59,032 nt of DNA from Nonomuraea antri. GTDB lineage: Bacteria; Actinomycetota; Actinomycetes; Streptosporangiales; Streptosporangiaceae. The notes under the pieces were generated by a model. That model saw nothing but the letters and a program-made list of their open reading frames with translations. It did no database searches and had not been told where the DNA came from. Where the stretch lies: NCBI RefSeq assembly GCF_013283785.1, contig NZ_JABCPZ010000040.1, forward strand, positions 1 to 59,032, read 5' to 3'. How positions within the stretch are numbered: position 1 is the first letter of the stretch; each line of letters begins with the position of its first letter. Positions 36,512 to 45,586 of this stretch are shown here, piece after piece. The position numbers were made by a program, and so were the translations under genes.

Positions 36512-38112
36512 CTCTGCTCCCTTCCCTGGTGCTCGACGGCGATGGCCCCGGCCCGCTGGTCGCGCTCGGGGTGCAGCAGGTGACGCTTCTCGATCCGCGC
36601 GGACGGGGTCAGCTCGAACCCGTCCACGAACTCCACGTTCGCCGGGATCTTGAACGGCGCGAGCCGCTGCCTGGCGTGCTCGATGACGCTCAAGGCCGTG
36701 TCGGCGCCCTGCTCGTGGCCCGGGCGCAACTGGATGAACGCCTTGGGCAGCTCGCCGAACAGCTCGTCCGGGATCGGCACCAGCGCCGCGGACAGCACGG
36801 CCGGGTGCCCGGCGAGCACCCGTTCCACCTCGGCGCACGAGATGTTCTCGCCGCCTCTGCGGACCATGTCCTTCAGCCGTCCGGCGTGCCTGATCGAGCC
36901 GCGGGCGTCGCGCCGGCCGAGGTCGCCGGTGTGGTACCAGCCGCCGCGCAACGCGTGCGCGGTGGCCTCCGGGTGGTTCCAGTAGCCCTTCATCATCGGC
37001 ACGCCGCGTACCAGGATCTCGCCGGTCTCCGGGTCGAGCTCGACCTCCTTGCCCGGCGGCGGGTAGCCCATCGCGCCGGTGCCGACGCAGTCGGTGTCGT
37101 CCGGGGCGACCAGCAGGTCGGGGCCGCTCTCGGTGGAGCCGTACAGCTCGCGCCACGGCGCGCCCCAGCGTTCCTCGAACGCCCGGTGCAGGTCGGGCGC
37201 GATGCCGGAGCAGAGCACGAGCCGCATCCGGTTGTCGCGGTCGTGCGGGTGCGGCGGCTGCTTGTACAGCAACAGCGGCATCGTGCCCAGCACGTACGTG
37301 AGCGTCGCGCCGTGCTCGCGCGCCGCGGCCCAGAAGCCGGAGGCGGAGAAGCGCGGCAGGACCACGTGCGGGATGCCGCTCATGAGGCAGAACAGCGTGG
37401 TCCACTGGGGATCCATGTACGAGTACGGCTGCGCGATCACGAACACGTCGCCTGGACCGGGTTTCACCAGGTCGGCGACGACCCGGGCGGTACGCAGCCA
37501 GTAGTCGTGGGTGAGCAGGCAGGCTTTCGGGAAGCCGGTCGTACCTGACGTGTACTGAAAATTCGCAATATCGTCCGCGCCGGGGGAAATGTCGGGAGGC
37601 GGCGACCCGCCCGGCCCGAACGCGTCCACCGCGTACACGGCCACCCCAGGCACCCCCGCCACCGCGCCGGACAGGCGCGGCACGTGCTCGGCGGTGGTCA
37701 GCAGCGCGACCGCGCCCGAGTCGTGCAGCACGTGCTCCAGGTCGGCGGCCCGGTACCGGACGTTCACCGGCACCGCGATCGCGCCGGCCCTGAGCACGGC
37801 GAACCAGCTCAGCGGCCAGTACGGGACGTTGTCCATCATGATCGCCACCCGGTCCCCCGGCCGCACCCCCCGCTCCACGAGGGCGGCGGCCAGGTGCCCG
37901 GCACGTTCGTCGACGTCGGCGAAGGTCAGCGAACCGGCAGCGGGGAAGGTCGGTGAATCGACGTCGGCGAAGGTCGGCGAATCGGCGTCGGCGAGGGCCG
38001 GCGGATCGGCGTCGGGGAAGGTCGGCGAATCGGCGGCGGGGAAGCGGAGGAACTCGCGGTCGGGATACTGGGCGGCGGCGTGTCGGAGCAGGGCGGGGAT
38101 CGTGTCAGGCAT
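36508..38112 (-). CDS. AMP-dependent acyl-CoA synthetase with N-terminal repeat insertion
   Basis: A 534-residue ANL-superfamily ligase. Motifs: YTSGTTGFPKA (A3 P-loop), YGSTESGPD (A5), GWYHTGDLGRRD (A7) and IRHAGRLKDMVRRGGENIS (A8); Lys near the C-terminus is in ARIEKRHLL. It forms acyl-adenylate, then acyl-CoA. Residues 24-63 are five 8-residue units (like FADVDSPT) inserted where relatives run straight into LTFADVDERA; see the repeat entry. It overlaps the TetR stop by 8 bp and the hydratase start by 4 bp. Substrate unknown; fatty, aromatic or branched acids are possible. Confidence 0.93.
   Translation of the reverse strand: MPDTIPALLRHAAAQYPDREFLRFPAADSPTFPDADPPALADADSPTFADVDSPTFPAAGSLTFADVDERAGHLAAALVERGVRPGDRVAIMMDNVPYWPLSWFAVLRAGAIAVPVNVRYRAADLEHVLHDSGAVALLTTAEHVPRLSGAVAGVPGVAVYAVDAFGPGGSPPPDISPGADDIANFQYTSGTTGFPKACLLTHDYWLRTARVVADLVKPGPGDVFVIAQPYSYMDPQWTTLFCLMSGIPHVVLPRFSASGFWAAAREHGATLTYVLGTMPLLLYKQPPHPHDRDNRMRLVLCSGIAPDLHRAFEERWGAPWRELYGSTESGPDLLVAPDDTDCVGTGAMGYPPPGKEVELDPETGEILVRGVPMMKGYWNHPEATAHALRGGWYHTGDLGRRDARGSIRHAGRLKDMVRRGGENISCAEVERVLAGHPAVLSAALVPIPDELFGELPKAFIQLRPGHEQGADTALSVIEHARQRLAPFKIPANVEFVDGFELTPSARIEKRHLLHPERDQRAGAIAVEHQGREQR
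37922..38041. repeat. In-frame 24-bp minisatellite x5 within acyl-CoA synthetase gene
   Basis: Five consecutive 24-bp units (consensus aaggtcggcgaatcggcgtc plus 4) at 37922, 37946, 37970, 37994 and 38018. Each adds eight residues to the protein without shifting the frame. Two units are nearly identical, suggesting recent expansion. Confidence 0.92.
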
Positions 38113-38779
38113 CCGGCGGCTCCCAGGGGAAGACGGGTAACGCGGACAGATCAGGCGCGGCGACGTCCACGGCCCCGGCGCGCACCGCGGCCAGGCCGAT
38201 CGCCACGAACTCGGCGCACACCCGCTCCAGCGAGGAGCCGCCGCCGGGGCGGTACCACTCGCTGGTGCCGGTGCACATGGACATCAGGGCGAGCCGGGTC
38301 AGCTTCTGGTCGGCGACGTGGAACACGCCGCGCGCGACGCCGTCGGCCAGGACCTCGCGCCACAGGTCCTCGTAGGCGTCGCGGAGCGCGATGATCTCGC
38401 CGTGGGCGGCCGAGCCCGGGGTCAGCGAGCGGAGTTCGCCGTCCATGACCCGGGTCGTCATGGGGCTCAGCGCGTGGACGGCGGTGAGCGTGCCGATCAG
38501 GTGGGCCAGGCGGTCGGCGGGACCGGCGAGGCCGGCCAGCCCCCGGACGGTGGCCTCGATGAGGCCCAGGTGCCCCTCCCGCATGAGGCCGGCGAGCAGG
38601 GCCTCCTTGCTGGAGACGTGGTGGTAGATGCCGGCGTTGGTCAGGTTCACCGCGCGGGCGAGGTCTCTGATGCCGGTCGCCGCGTATCCCTGCCTGGCGA
38701 AGAGCAGGACGGCGGCCGTCCTGATGCGCAGGCCGGCGTCGGCGTCGCGGTCGGTGAGGTAACTCTCGAGTGCGGTCAA
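38105..38779 (-). CDS. TetR family transcriptional regulator
   Basis: 224 residues. N-terminal HTH: IRTAAVLLFARQGYAATGIRDLARAVN followed by NAGIYHHVSSKEALLAGLM (shown in two parts). The C-terminal ligand domain resembles TetR_C regulators of acyl-CoA metabolism (YEDLWREVLADGVARGVF). TTG 38779 is the apparent start, with GGTAGGT upstream. It heads the operon with synthetase and hydratase, so it probably represses that operon and responds to an acyl-CoA. Confidence 0.92.
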   Translation of the reverse strand: MTALESYLTDRDADAGLRIRTAAVLLFARQGYAATGIRDLARAVNLTNAGIYHHVSSKEALLAGLMREGHLGLIEATVRGLAGLAGPADRLAHLIGTLTAVHALSPMTTRVMDGELRSLTPGSAAHGEIIALRDAYEDLWREVLADGVARGVFHVADQKLTRLALMSMCTGTSEWYRPGGGSSLERVCAEFVAIGLAAVRAGAVDVAAPDLSALPVFPWEPPDA

Positions 38780-38787
38780 CGGGACCT

Positions 38788-38801
38788 ACCGAACGTTCGG
38801 T
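38788..38801. promoter_or_regulatory. Palindromic TetR operator
   Basis: ACCGAACGTTCGGT is a perfect 14-bp palindrome 8 bp upstream of the TetR start, in the region shared with the divergent dioxygenase gene. It is likely the autoregulatory binding site and may serve both directions. Confidence 0.7.
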
Positions 38802-38875
38802 TGCATGATTTATCGGACTTTAACCCGATTTGTGGCTCCAGAAAAGGGGTTGCACGCCTGAGTAGCGTGACCAGC

Positions 38876-39604
38876 GTGGATGTCATCACCAACGACCAGG
38901 TCGAGTCCTTCGTCCGCGACGGATTCATGAAGTTGACGATCGGCACTCGCGAGCAGGGCGAGGCCGCCCAGGCGCTGCTGTGGCAGCAGATCGGCCTGTC
39001 GCCGGACGAGCCGGAGAACTGGCGCGAGCCGGTGGTGTGGGCCGCCGACATGACCGGGCAGGGCCCGTTCGGCGAGCTGATGCGCTCCCCCGTGCTGGCG
39101 GCCGGGCTCGACGCGGTGTGCGGCAAGGGCGGCTGGCAGCCGCGCGGCGCGGCGGGCAACATCCCGATCAGGTTCCCGCGCCTGCCCCCGGCCGACGACC
39201 GCGGCTGGCACCTCGATCTCAACACCCCGCTGCCCGACGGAAGCTGGCAGGTCAGCGTCCGCTCGCACACGCTGCTGGTGCTGATGCTGTTCTCCGAGGT
39301 CGGCGAGGACGACGCGGCCACCAGGATCAGGGCCGGCTCGCAGCGCGACAGCCTGGCCGCGCTCGGCGACGAGGGCCACGACCACATCGCCGCCGGCGGT
39401 CTGGTCGAGCCGGCCAGCCGCGAGCGGCCGCTGGCCCTGGCCACCGGCCTGCCAGGCGAGGTCTACCTGGTGCACCCGCTGACCGTGCACGCGGCCGACG
39501 AGCACCGGGGCGAGCGGCCCAGGTTCATGGCGCAGATGCCGTTCTTCCTCACCGAGCCGCTCGACCCGGCGGCCGACACCCCGCTGGCCCGGGCGCTGCG
39601 GTAA
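38876..39604 (+). CDS. Phytanoyl-CoA dioxygenase-like 2OG-Fe(II) oxygenase
   Basis: 242 residues. Jelly-roll dioxygenase signature: HxD in RGWHLDLNTPLPDG, and the distal His plus 2OG-binding Arg in VHPLTVHAADEHRGERPRF. It should hydroxylate an unknown substrate using 2-oxoglutarate, Fe(II) and O2. GTG 38876 is used; GTG 38867 is possible, and no clear ribosome site is visible, so the transcript may be leaderless. It is divergent from the TetR operon across the palindrome. Confidence 0.8.
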   Translation: MDVITNDQVESFVRDGFMKLTIGTREQGEAAQALLWQQIGLSPDEPENWREPVVWAADMTGQGPFGELMRSPVLAAGLDAVCGKGGWQPRGAAGNIPIRFPRLPPADDRGWHLDLNTPLPDGSWQVSVRSHTLLVLMLFSEVGEDDAATRIRAGSQRDSLAALGDEGHDHIAAGGLVEPASRERPLALATGLPGEVYLVHPLTVHAADEHRGERPRFMAQMPFFLTEPLDPAADTPLARALR

Positions 39605-39723
39605 CCGCGCGGGTCACGAGCCGCCCGACCGGCGGCCCCGTCCGGAGCCGAGCTCGCCCGCCGAGCCCGGCGAGCCCGGAGCCGGGCTTGCCGGGCGCCG
39701 GACGCGGGCGGATCATCGCGACT

Positions 39724-41256
39724 GTGACCTATCGCACACTGGACGAGATCAGCGAAACCCTGAGCCCGGCCGAGGAGCGGTTCGAGCGGGCCCGCCGGAC
39801 GGTCGGGCTCGCCGCGGCGCCACTCGCCGGGGTCGCGGTCTTCCTCGCCACCGCCGGGCTCCCCGACCCGCAGCAGCGGCTGGCCGGCATCCTCACGTTC
39901 GTGATCGTCGCCTGGATCACCGAGGCCGTCCCGATCCCCGTCACCGCCGCGCTCGGCCTGGCGCTGTGCGTGCTGACCGGGGTGGCGCCGGCCGCGGACG
40001 TGTTCGGCGCGTTCGCCAGCTCGACGATCTTCCTGTTCATCGGCAGCTTCATCATCGCCGCCGCCATGATGAAACACGGGCTGCACCGGCGCTTCGCCTT
40101 CCGCATGTTGTCGCTGCCCGGCGTGGCGGGCTCGACGTACCGGACGATCGTCGTGCTCGGCGTGACCACCATGGTCATCAGCGCGTTCATCTCGAACACC
40201 GCCACCACGGCCATGATGTTGCCGATCGCGCTGGGCGTGGTGGCCACGCTGTCGGGGTTCGTGGCCGAGGGCGGCGACCCGCGGCGGCTGCGCTTCGCCA
40301 CCGCCACCATGCTCATGCTCGCCTACAGCGCCTCCATCGGCGGGCTGCTCACCCCGATCGGCTCGCCGCCCAACCTGATCGGCCGCGGGCTCATCGAGAA
40401 GGCCACCGACGCCAGGATCCCGTTCTTCACCTGGGTGCTGATCGCGCTGCCGATCGTGCTGGTCATGTTCGCGCTGCTGGCCGTGGTCCTGCTGTGGCTG
40501 AACCGGCCGGAGGCCAGGCGGATCGAGGGGGCGCGGGCGTACATCGAGGGCGAGCGCGCCCAGCTCGGACGGATGAGCCGGGGCGAGCGCAACACGCTGA
40601 TCGCCTTCGCCACGGCCGTGGTCCTGTGGATCACGCCCGGCGTGGTCGGCATCGTCGCCGGCGACACGTCCGGGGCATACCGGGCCGTGCTGAGCAGGAT
40701 CGACGAGGGCGTGGTCGCGGTGCTGGCCGCCGCGCTGCTGTTCGTGCTGCCGGTCGACTGGCGGGCCCGCCGTTTCACGCTGACCTGGAACGAGGCCGTA
40801 CGCATCGACTGGGGCACGATCCTGCTGTTCGGCTCGGGCATCGCGCTGGGCGGGCTGCTGTCGGAGACCGGGCTGGCCAAGACCGTCGGCCAGAATCTGT
40901 CCGGGCTGCTCGGCATCTCCAGCCTGCTCGGGCTGACCGTCCTGGCCACGGTGGTGGCCGTGCTCATCAGCGAGACGACCAGCAACACCGCCAGCGTCGG
41001 CATCGTGGTGCCGATCGTCATCCCGATCGCGGTGGCGGCCGGGATCTCGCCGGTCATCCCGGCGCTGGCCGCGGTGTTCGGCGCGTCCTACGGGTTCATG
41101 CTGCCGGTCTCCACGCCGCCCAACGCCATCGTGTACGGCTCCGGCATGGTGCCCATCACCAGGATGGTGCGTTCCGGGCTGGTGTTCGACCTGCTGGGAG
41201 CGGTCGTGATCGTGGCCGGGGTGACACTGATGGCGCAGGCACTGGGCCTGGCCTGA
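39724..41256 (+). CDS. SLC13/DASS-family anion:sodium symporter
   Basis: A 510-residue inner-membrane transporter with about 11-12 hydrophobic segments. Both inverted-repeat signature motifs are present: ISNTATTAMMLPIA with TPIGSPPNLIG, and TSNTASVGIVVPI with PVSTPPNAIVYG. These Ser-Asn-Thr clamps bind dicarboxylate or sulfate and Na+. GTG 39724 begins MTYRTLDEISETLSPAEER. Its last 101 bp overlap the convergent MNIO gene on the other strand. Confidence 0.94.
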   Translation: MTYRTLDEISETLSPAEERFERARRTVGLAAAPLAGVAVFLATAGLPDPQQRLAGILTFVIVAWITEAVPIPVTAALGLALCVLTGVAPAADVFGAFASSTIFLFIGSFIIAAAMMKHGLHRRFAFRMLSLPGVAGSTYRTIVVLGVTTMVISAFISNTATTAMMLPIALGVVATLSGFVAEGGDPRRLRFATATMLMLAYSASIGGLLTPIGSPPNLIGRGLIEKATDARIPFFTWVLIALPIVLVMFALLAVVLLWLNRPEARRIEGARAYIEGERAQLGRMSRGERNTLIAFATAVVLWITPGVVGIVAGDTSGAYRAVLSRIDEGVVAVLAAALLFVLPVDWRARRFTLTWNEAVRIDWGTILLFGSGIALGGLLSETGLAKTVGQNLSGLLGISSLLGLTVLATVVAVLISETTSNTASVGIVVPIVIPIAVAAGISPVIPALAAVFGASYGFMLPVSTPPNAIVYGSGMVPITRMVRSGLVFDLLGAVVIVAGVTLMAQALGLA

Positions 41257-42076
41257 CCTCGGGGTTCAGCGCGGCCCGCGCCCGGTCGACCTCCGCCAGC
41301 AGCTCGCCGAAGTCGGCCGGGAAGCCGCGGTCGCGCTCCACCGCCGTGGCCAGGATCGGCGTGCGCGAGACCAGCTCGGCCAGCAGCTCCCACACCCTCG
41401 GCGGGACCGGGGCGCCGTGGTCGTCGACGGCCATCTCCGCCCCATCCGCGCCGCCGGCCAGGTGCGCGAGCACCACCCGGTCGAGCGGGACGGCGTCCAG
41501 GAACCCCAGCGGGTCGAAGCCGTGGTTGCGGGCGTTGACGTCCAGGCCGGCCAGGTCGAGCAGCAGCCCGCAGTCGCAGTGTTCCAGCACCTCGGCGATG
41601 AACTGCGCCTCGGTGAGCGGGCTCGCCAGGTCCACGTAGTACGCGATGTTCTCCAGCAGGAACGGCCGGCCGACCGCGTCCTGCACCCGCTGCGCCCTGG
41701 CCGCGACCCGGCGGGCCACCTCCCTGGTACGCGGCAGCGGAGCCGGCAGTCCGAGCGCGACCTGCTCGGTCCTGGTGAAGCAGAGCCGGTCGCCGAACCA
41801 GGGCGCGTCGAGGTCGGACACCAGCTCGGCCAGCGCCGTCACGTACGCGGGATCGGGCTCGGGCTCCGACCCGATCGACAGTTGCCTGCCGAACGGCGCC
41901 ACCGGGAACCTGCGCGCCAGCCCGCGCAGCCGCTCCCGCTCGTCCGCCGGGGCGAACAGGTAGTGCTCGGTGATCACTTCCAGCCAGTCGACCCGATCGG
42001 CGTGCGCGTCGATCGCGTCGGCGAGCTCGGGCCGGTACCCCAGCCCCGACCCCCATCTGGGCAGTTCCGCCAACAC
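41156..42076 (-). CDS. DUF692 / MNIO family multinuclear iron enzyme
   Basis: A 306-residue TIM-barrel. Metal-ligand motifs of the MNIO family are visible: EVITEHYLF (E-x-x-H), LLENIAYY, LLDLAGLDVNARNHG (D..N..H) and VVLAHLAGG. Characterised members modify Cys or Asp residues of ribosomal peptides, working with a partner protein. GTG 42076 has GGGGGA 4 nt upstream. The frame is open to an ATG at 42226 preceded by AAGGAG, which would add 50 residues with three Cys, but that DNA also holds the LLM gene start. No precursor or partner gene is evident. Confidence 0.88.
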   Translation of the reverse strand: MLAELPRWGSGLGYRPELADAIDAHADRVDWLEVITEHYLFAPADERERLRGLARRFPVAPFGRQLSIGSEPEPDPAYVTALAELVSDLDAPWFGDRLCFTRTEQVALGLPAPLPRTREVARRVAARAQRVQDAVGRPFLLENIAYYVDLASPLTEAQFIAEVLEHCDCGLLLDLAGLDVNARNHGFDPLGFLDAVPLDRVVLAHLAGGADGAEMAVDDHGAPVPPRVWELLAELVSRTPILATAVERDRGFPADFGELLAEVDRARAALNPEVRPGPVPAPSVSPRPRSRPLPAGRTPARNAPSW

Positions 42077-42224
42077 GCAGTCCCCCGAACGCTCGGCGCG
42101 GCGACAACCCACGACGTGCCCGGACGTCTCGCCGCCACACCGGACGCGCCGCCCAACACTGGGCAAAACAACCTCGACGTCCCTGCCCTTGATCGGCCTG
42201 TCCTCGATGGGGAGGATCGAAGAC

Positions 42225-43079
42225 ATGCGCTTCTCCTTGAACCTCCCCAACTTCGGAGATTTCGCCGACCCGCGCCGCGTCGCCGAGGTGGCCACCGCCG
42301 CCGAGGAGGCCGGGTGGGACGGGGTGTTCGTCTGGGACCACCTCACCTACCGCAAATCCGAGGGCAGAGCGCTCGCCGACCCGTGGATCCTGCTGGCCGC
42401 GGCCGGCATGGTGACCGACAGGATCCTGCTCGGGCCGCTGGTCACCCCGGTGGCCCGCCGCCGTCCTGGCAAGCTGGCCCGCGAGCTCGTCACGCTCGAC
42501 CACCTGACCGGCGGGCGCACGGTGTTCGGCGCCGGGCTGGGCTCGATACTCGACGACGAGTTCGGCAGCTTCGGCGAGCCCACCGACCCCAAGGTCCTGG
42601 CCCAGCGCCTGGACGAGGGCCTGGAGGCGGTCGACCTGCTCTGCTCCGGCGAGCAGGTGAGCTACCAGGGCACCCACGTCACCATGGACGAGGTGCGCTT
42701 CCTGCCCCGGCCCGTCCAGCGGCCCAGGATCCCGGTCTGGATCGCCGGCCGCTGGCCGAACAAGGCCCCCTTCCGCCGCGCCGCCCGCTGGGACGGCGCC
42801 GTCCCGCTGTTCGAGGGCTACCAGACGCAGCGGCCGCCCTCGCCCGGCGACGTCGGCGCCCTGGCCGACCTGCTGCGCGGGCTCAGAACCGCCGAGGGAC
42901 GCGAGTCGGAGCCGTTCGACCTGGTGGTCGGCGGCGAGACGACCCCCGGCGACCGCGGCCTGGTCGCGGACCTGGCCGCCGCCGGCGCCACCTGGTGGGA
43001 CGAGCGCATGCCCTTCGACGAACGCCTCGACCAGGTCGAGCCCTACCTGCGCCGCATCGAACTCGGCCCGCCCCGCTGA
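42225..43079 (+). CDS. LLM-class flavin (F420)-dependent oxidoreductase
   Basis: A 284-residue luciferase-like TIM-barrel. MRFSLNLPNFGDFADP start, WDGVFVWDHLTY, LLGPLVTPVARRRPGKLARE and RTVFGAGLGS are class marks. Actinobacterial relatives use F420 or FMN. GGAGG lies ~10 nt before ATG 42225. Divergent from the MNIO gene. Substrate unknown. Confidence 0.93.
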   Translation: MRFSLNLPNFGDFADPRRVAEVATAAEEAGWDGVFVWDHLTYRKSEGRALADPWILLAAAGMVTDRILLGPLVTPVARRRPGKLARELVTLDHLTGGRTVFGAGLGSILDDEFGSFGEPTDPKVLAQRLDEGLEAVDLLCSGEQVSYQGTHVTMDEVRFLPRPVQRPRIPVWIAGRWPNKAPFRRAARWDGAVPLFEGYQTQRPPSPGDVGALADLLRGLRTAEGRESEPFDLVVGGETTPGDRGLVADLAAAGATWWDERMPFDERLDQVEPYLRRIELGPPR

Positions 43080-43174
43080 CGCCCTTCCACCGAATTCCCC
43101 CTTGCTGTCGGCATGCAACAGTTCGCCGGGTTTCGCTCTCTCAGTGGTGGCAGGACAACCGGAGGGCGAAGCAG

Positions 43175-43675
43175 GTGGACGAAGATCCCCAGTTCGCGGA
43201 GTTCGTCGCAGAGCGGGGTAACGCGTTGCTGCGTTACGGCTACGTTCTGACCGGCAACCCGCACGATGCGGCCGACCTGGTGCAGGAGTCGCTGCTCAAG
43301 GTGCGTGCCGCCTGGCCGCGATTGCGCCGCAAGGACAATCCGGAGAGCTACGCCCGCACCACGATGGCCAGGCTGCATCTGGCGGCCTGGCGGCGGCTCA
43401 GGCGGGAGCGGCTGACCGGGGAGCCGCCGGACGGCGCGCATCACGACACGCTGCCCAGCGGTGACGAGCAGGACATGTGGCAGGCGCTGGCCGGGCTGCC
43501 GCGCAAGCAGCGGGCGGTGCTGGTGCTGCGCTACTACGAGCAGCTCAGCGACGCCGAGATCGCCGACGTGCTGGGCATCTCCCGTGGCACCGTGCGCAGC
43601 CAGGCCTCGCGCGCGCTCGGCAAGCTGCGTTCCGCCATGCCGGACGGCGACAAGATCCGAGGGGGTTCCCGATGA
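43175..43675 (+). CDS. SigE-type ECF RNA polymerase sigma factor
   Basis: 166 residues. Region 2 is ALLRYGYVLTGNPHDAADLV with ESYARTTMARLHL following. Region 4 is LAGLPRKQRAVLVLRYYEQL and ADVLGISRGTVRSQASRALG. It belongs to the compact actinobacterial SigE/SigM-like ECF group that pairs with membrane beta-propeller proteins. GTG 43175 has GGAGG 9 nt upstream. Its stop overlaps the next ATG (ATGA), showing translational coupling. Confidence 0.94.
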   Translation: MDEDPQFAEFVAERGNALLRYGYVLTGNPHDAADLVQESLLKVRAAWPRLRRKDNPESYARTTMARLHLAAWRRLRRERLTGEPPDGAHHDTLPSGDEQDMWQALAGLPRKQRAVLVLRYYEQLSDAEIADVLGISRGTVRSQASRALGKLRSAMPDGDKIRGGSR

Positions 43676-45024
43676 ACGGACACGAGGTCAGGGACTATGC
43701 CGGCGCGGACGGGCCGGACGAGGTCGAGGACACGCTGCGCAGGACCCTGGGCCGGGCGGCCGGGCGGGCGCCCGAGCTGGCCGGTGGGATGGCGGAGCAG
43801 GTGGAGATTCGCTACCGGCGGCGCAGGCAGCGGACGCAGGCGCTGCTGGCGGCGGCCGCGGTGGTGGTGATCGCCAGCGGCGTGGTGGCCACGCTGCGCC
43901 CCGGCGGCCCGGTGACCATGAGCCCCGCGCCGGGGCCGTCCGCCACGGCCGAGGTCCCGCCACCGGATCAGAACGTCACCGCGGAGGCCACGCCACCGGA
44001 CCAGAACGCCACCGCAGAACCGGTTCAGACGGCGACCGGGCAGAGTGAGCCGGTGGCCGTCCTGCCGGCGCCGGTCGAGCAGGTGTGGCCGGCGGCCGTG
44101 CACAAGCTCCCGGCGAAGACGTCCGACGGCCGCGAGATCCGGCCCGCGACCCTGGCCGGCGACCGCACCCTGCTCTACACCACCTGGTCGACGTTCGAGC
44201 GGTCCGACGCCCTGTACGCCTACGACTTCGACACCCGTGCCCACCGTAAGATCACCGAGACCGTGATCCCGCCGGGCACCACGCTGTTCCCCTCCGACTT
44301 CACCGTCGGCGAGGGCCAGGTCGTCTGGTGGACCAGGCTCAAGAAGGGGCCCGCGCAGATCTGGGCGGCCCCGCTGGACGGCGGTCAGGCCAGGCTCGTG
44401 GGCAGCAGGGTCACGGGTCCCGGCGGGCTCGACGGCCTGCAGATCGCCGGCGGCAAGGTCGTGTTCTCCGCGCGCGAGGGCGGCGTCTACGCGCTGCCGC
44501 TGGCCGGTGGCGAGGCCGAGCCCGTCGCGGGCGGCGCGTCGATGCACGTGCTGGACTGGCCGTGGATCGGCGCGCCAGGCCCGTACGGCCCCTTCGACGG
44601 CGCCAGGTTCAGGGAGATCCGCAACGTGGAGACCGGCGAGACCAGCACGGCGGTGGTCAAGCCCGGCGAGCAGAACCTGATCTGCGGCGTGCGGACCTGC
44701 ACCGGCGTCAGGGACCCGGGCTCGTCCTTCTACCGGCTGCGTGACGGCTCGGACGAGCGGGCGCTGCCCGGCGAGGCGATGCGGGCCGAGCAGCTCGCGC
44801 GCGACAGGTTCCAGGTGGCCGCGCTGATGGACCGGAGCTCGTTCGCCGCCGTCGTCCTGCACGACCTGCGTACCGGCCGCTCGGCCGACCTCGGCGTGCG
44901 TGCCGAGGAGAGCGCGGACGGCGCCACCTCGATCAACTCGCCCAGCTTCGACCGCACGGGCCGGATGCTCGCCTACCCGGTGGACGCGGAGCTGTTCGTG
45001 ATCGACGTCTCGAAGATCGAGTGA
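43672..45024 (+). CDS. Membrane protein with extracytoplasmic beta-propeller, putative sigma-factor partner
   Basis: 450 residues. A cytoplasmic N-terminus of ~58 residues precedes one membrane segment (ALLAAAAVVVIASGVVATL), a Thr/Pro/Gln-rich linker with PPDQN repeats, and a C-terminal ~330-residue domain with TolB/WD40-like strands (LYAYDFDTRAHRKITE, IWAAPLDGGQARLVG, GVYALPLAGGEAEPVAG). It lacks a recognised zinc anti-sigma motif. Coupling to the sigma gene suggests control of that factor from the cell surface. Confidence 0.85.
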   Translation: MNGHEVRDYAGADGPDEVEDTLRRTLGRAAGRAPELAGGMAEQVEIRYRRRRQRTQALLAAAAVVVIASGVVATLRPGGPVTMSPAPGPSATAEVPPPDQNVTAEATPPDQNATAEPVQTATGQSEPVAVLPAPVEQVWPAAVHKLPAKTSDGREIRPATLAGDRTLLYTTWSTFERSDALYAYDFDTRAHRKITETVIPPGTTLFPSDFTVGEGQVVWWTRLKKGPAQIWAAPLDGGQARLVGSRVTGPGGLDGLQIAGGKVVFSAREGGVYALPLAGGEAEPVAGGASMHVLDWPWIGAPGPYGPFDGARFREIRNVETGETSTAVVKPGEQNLICGVRTCTGVRDPGSSFYRLRDGSDERALPGEAMRAEQLARDRFQVAALMDRSSFAAVVLHDLRTGRSADLGVRAEESADGATSINSPSFDRTGRMLAYPVDAELFVIDVSKIE

Positions 45025-45034
45025 CGCACCGAGG

Positions 45035-45535
45035 TCAGCGGGTCCTGCGGTAGCGGATCAGCGGGCCGAGCTCGCCCGGGACCGTCGCGAACGGGGTCAT
45101 GCCGAGGCGTTCGAGCACCGCGGCCGAGGCGGTGTTGCCCGCGTCGACCTCGGCCAGCACCTCGGGCAGGCCCAGGTCGCCGAGTGCGTGCTCGACCACG
45201 GCGCGGGCCGCCTCGGTGGCGTAGCCGCGGCCCCAGACCTCGGGCGCGAGGCTGTAGACGACTTCGAGCCCGAGGTCGTCGAGCGGGCGCAGCCCGGCGG
45301 TGCCGGCCAGCGCGGCCCGATCGCGCTCGCGGACGATCCACAGCCCGTGTCCGGCGGCGGCGAAGTCACGCTCGCTCGCCGAGACGACGTCCGCGACCTC
45401 CGCGAGCGACAGGGCCGCGCCGTCGAACAGGAAGCGCCGGACGTCCGGCAGTGTCCAGTGGGCGTGCAGTGCGGCCAGGTCGGATGCGCGTACCGGCCGC
45501 AGGTTCAGCCGCGGCGTCGTCAGCTCGTGGTCCAC
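45035..45535 (-). CDS. GNAT family N-acetyltransferase (RimJ/RimL-like)
   Basis: 166 residues. It starts TPRLNLRPVRASDLAALHAH; the acetyl-CoA site is EVWGRGYATEAARAVVEHAL (a Q/RxxGxG/A-type loop), followed by NTASAAVLERLGM. It resembles acetyltransferases of protein N-termini or small amines; the acceptor is unknown. GTG 45535. Its stop is 10 bp from the convergent beta-propeller gene stop. Confidence 0.93.
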   Translation of the reverse strand: MDHELTTPRLNLRPVRASDLAALHAHWTLPDVRRFLFDGAALSLAEVADVVSASERDFAAAGHGLWIVRERDRAALAGTAGLRPLDDLGLEVVYSLAPEVWGRGYATEAARAVVEHALGDLGLPEVLAEVDAGNTASAAVLERLGMTPFATVPGELGPLIRYRRTR

Positions 45536-45586
45536 GCGGCCACTGTAGAAGCCGCCGCGGCCCGCGCACCGCTGGTTTTCGCGCCG

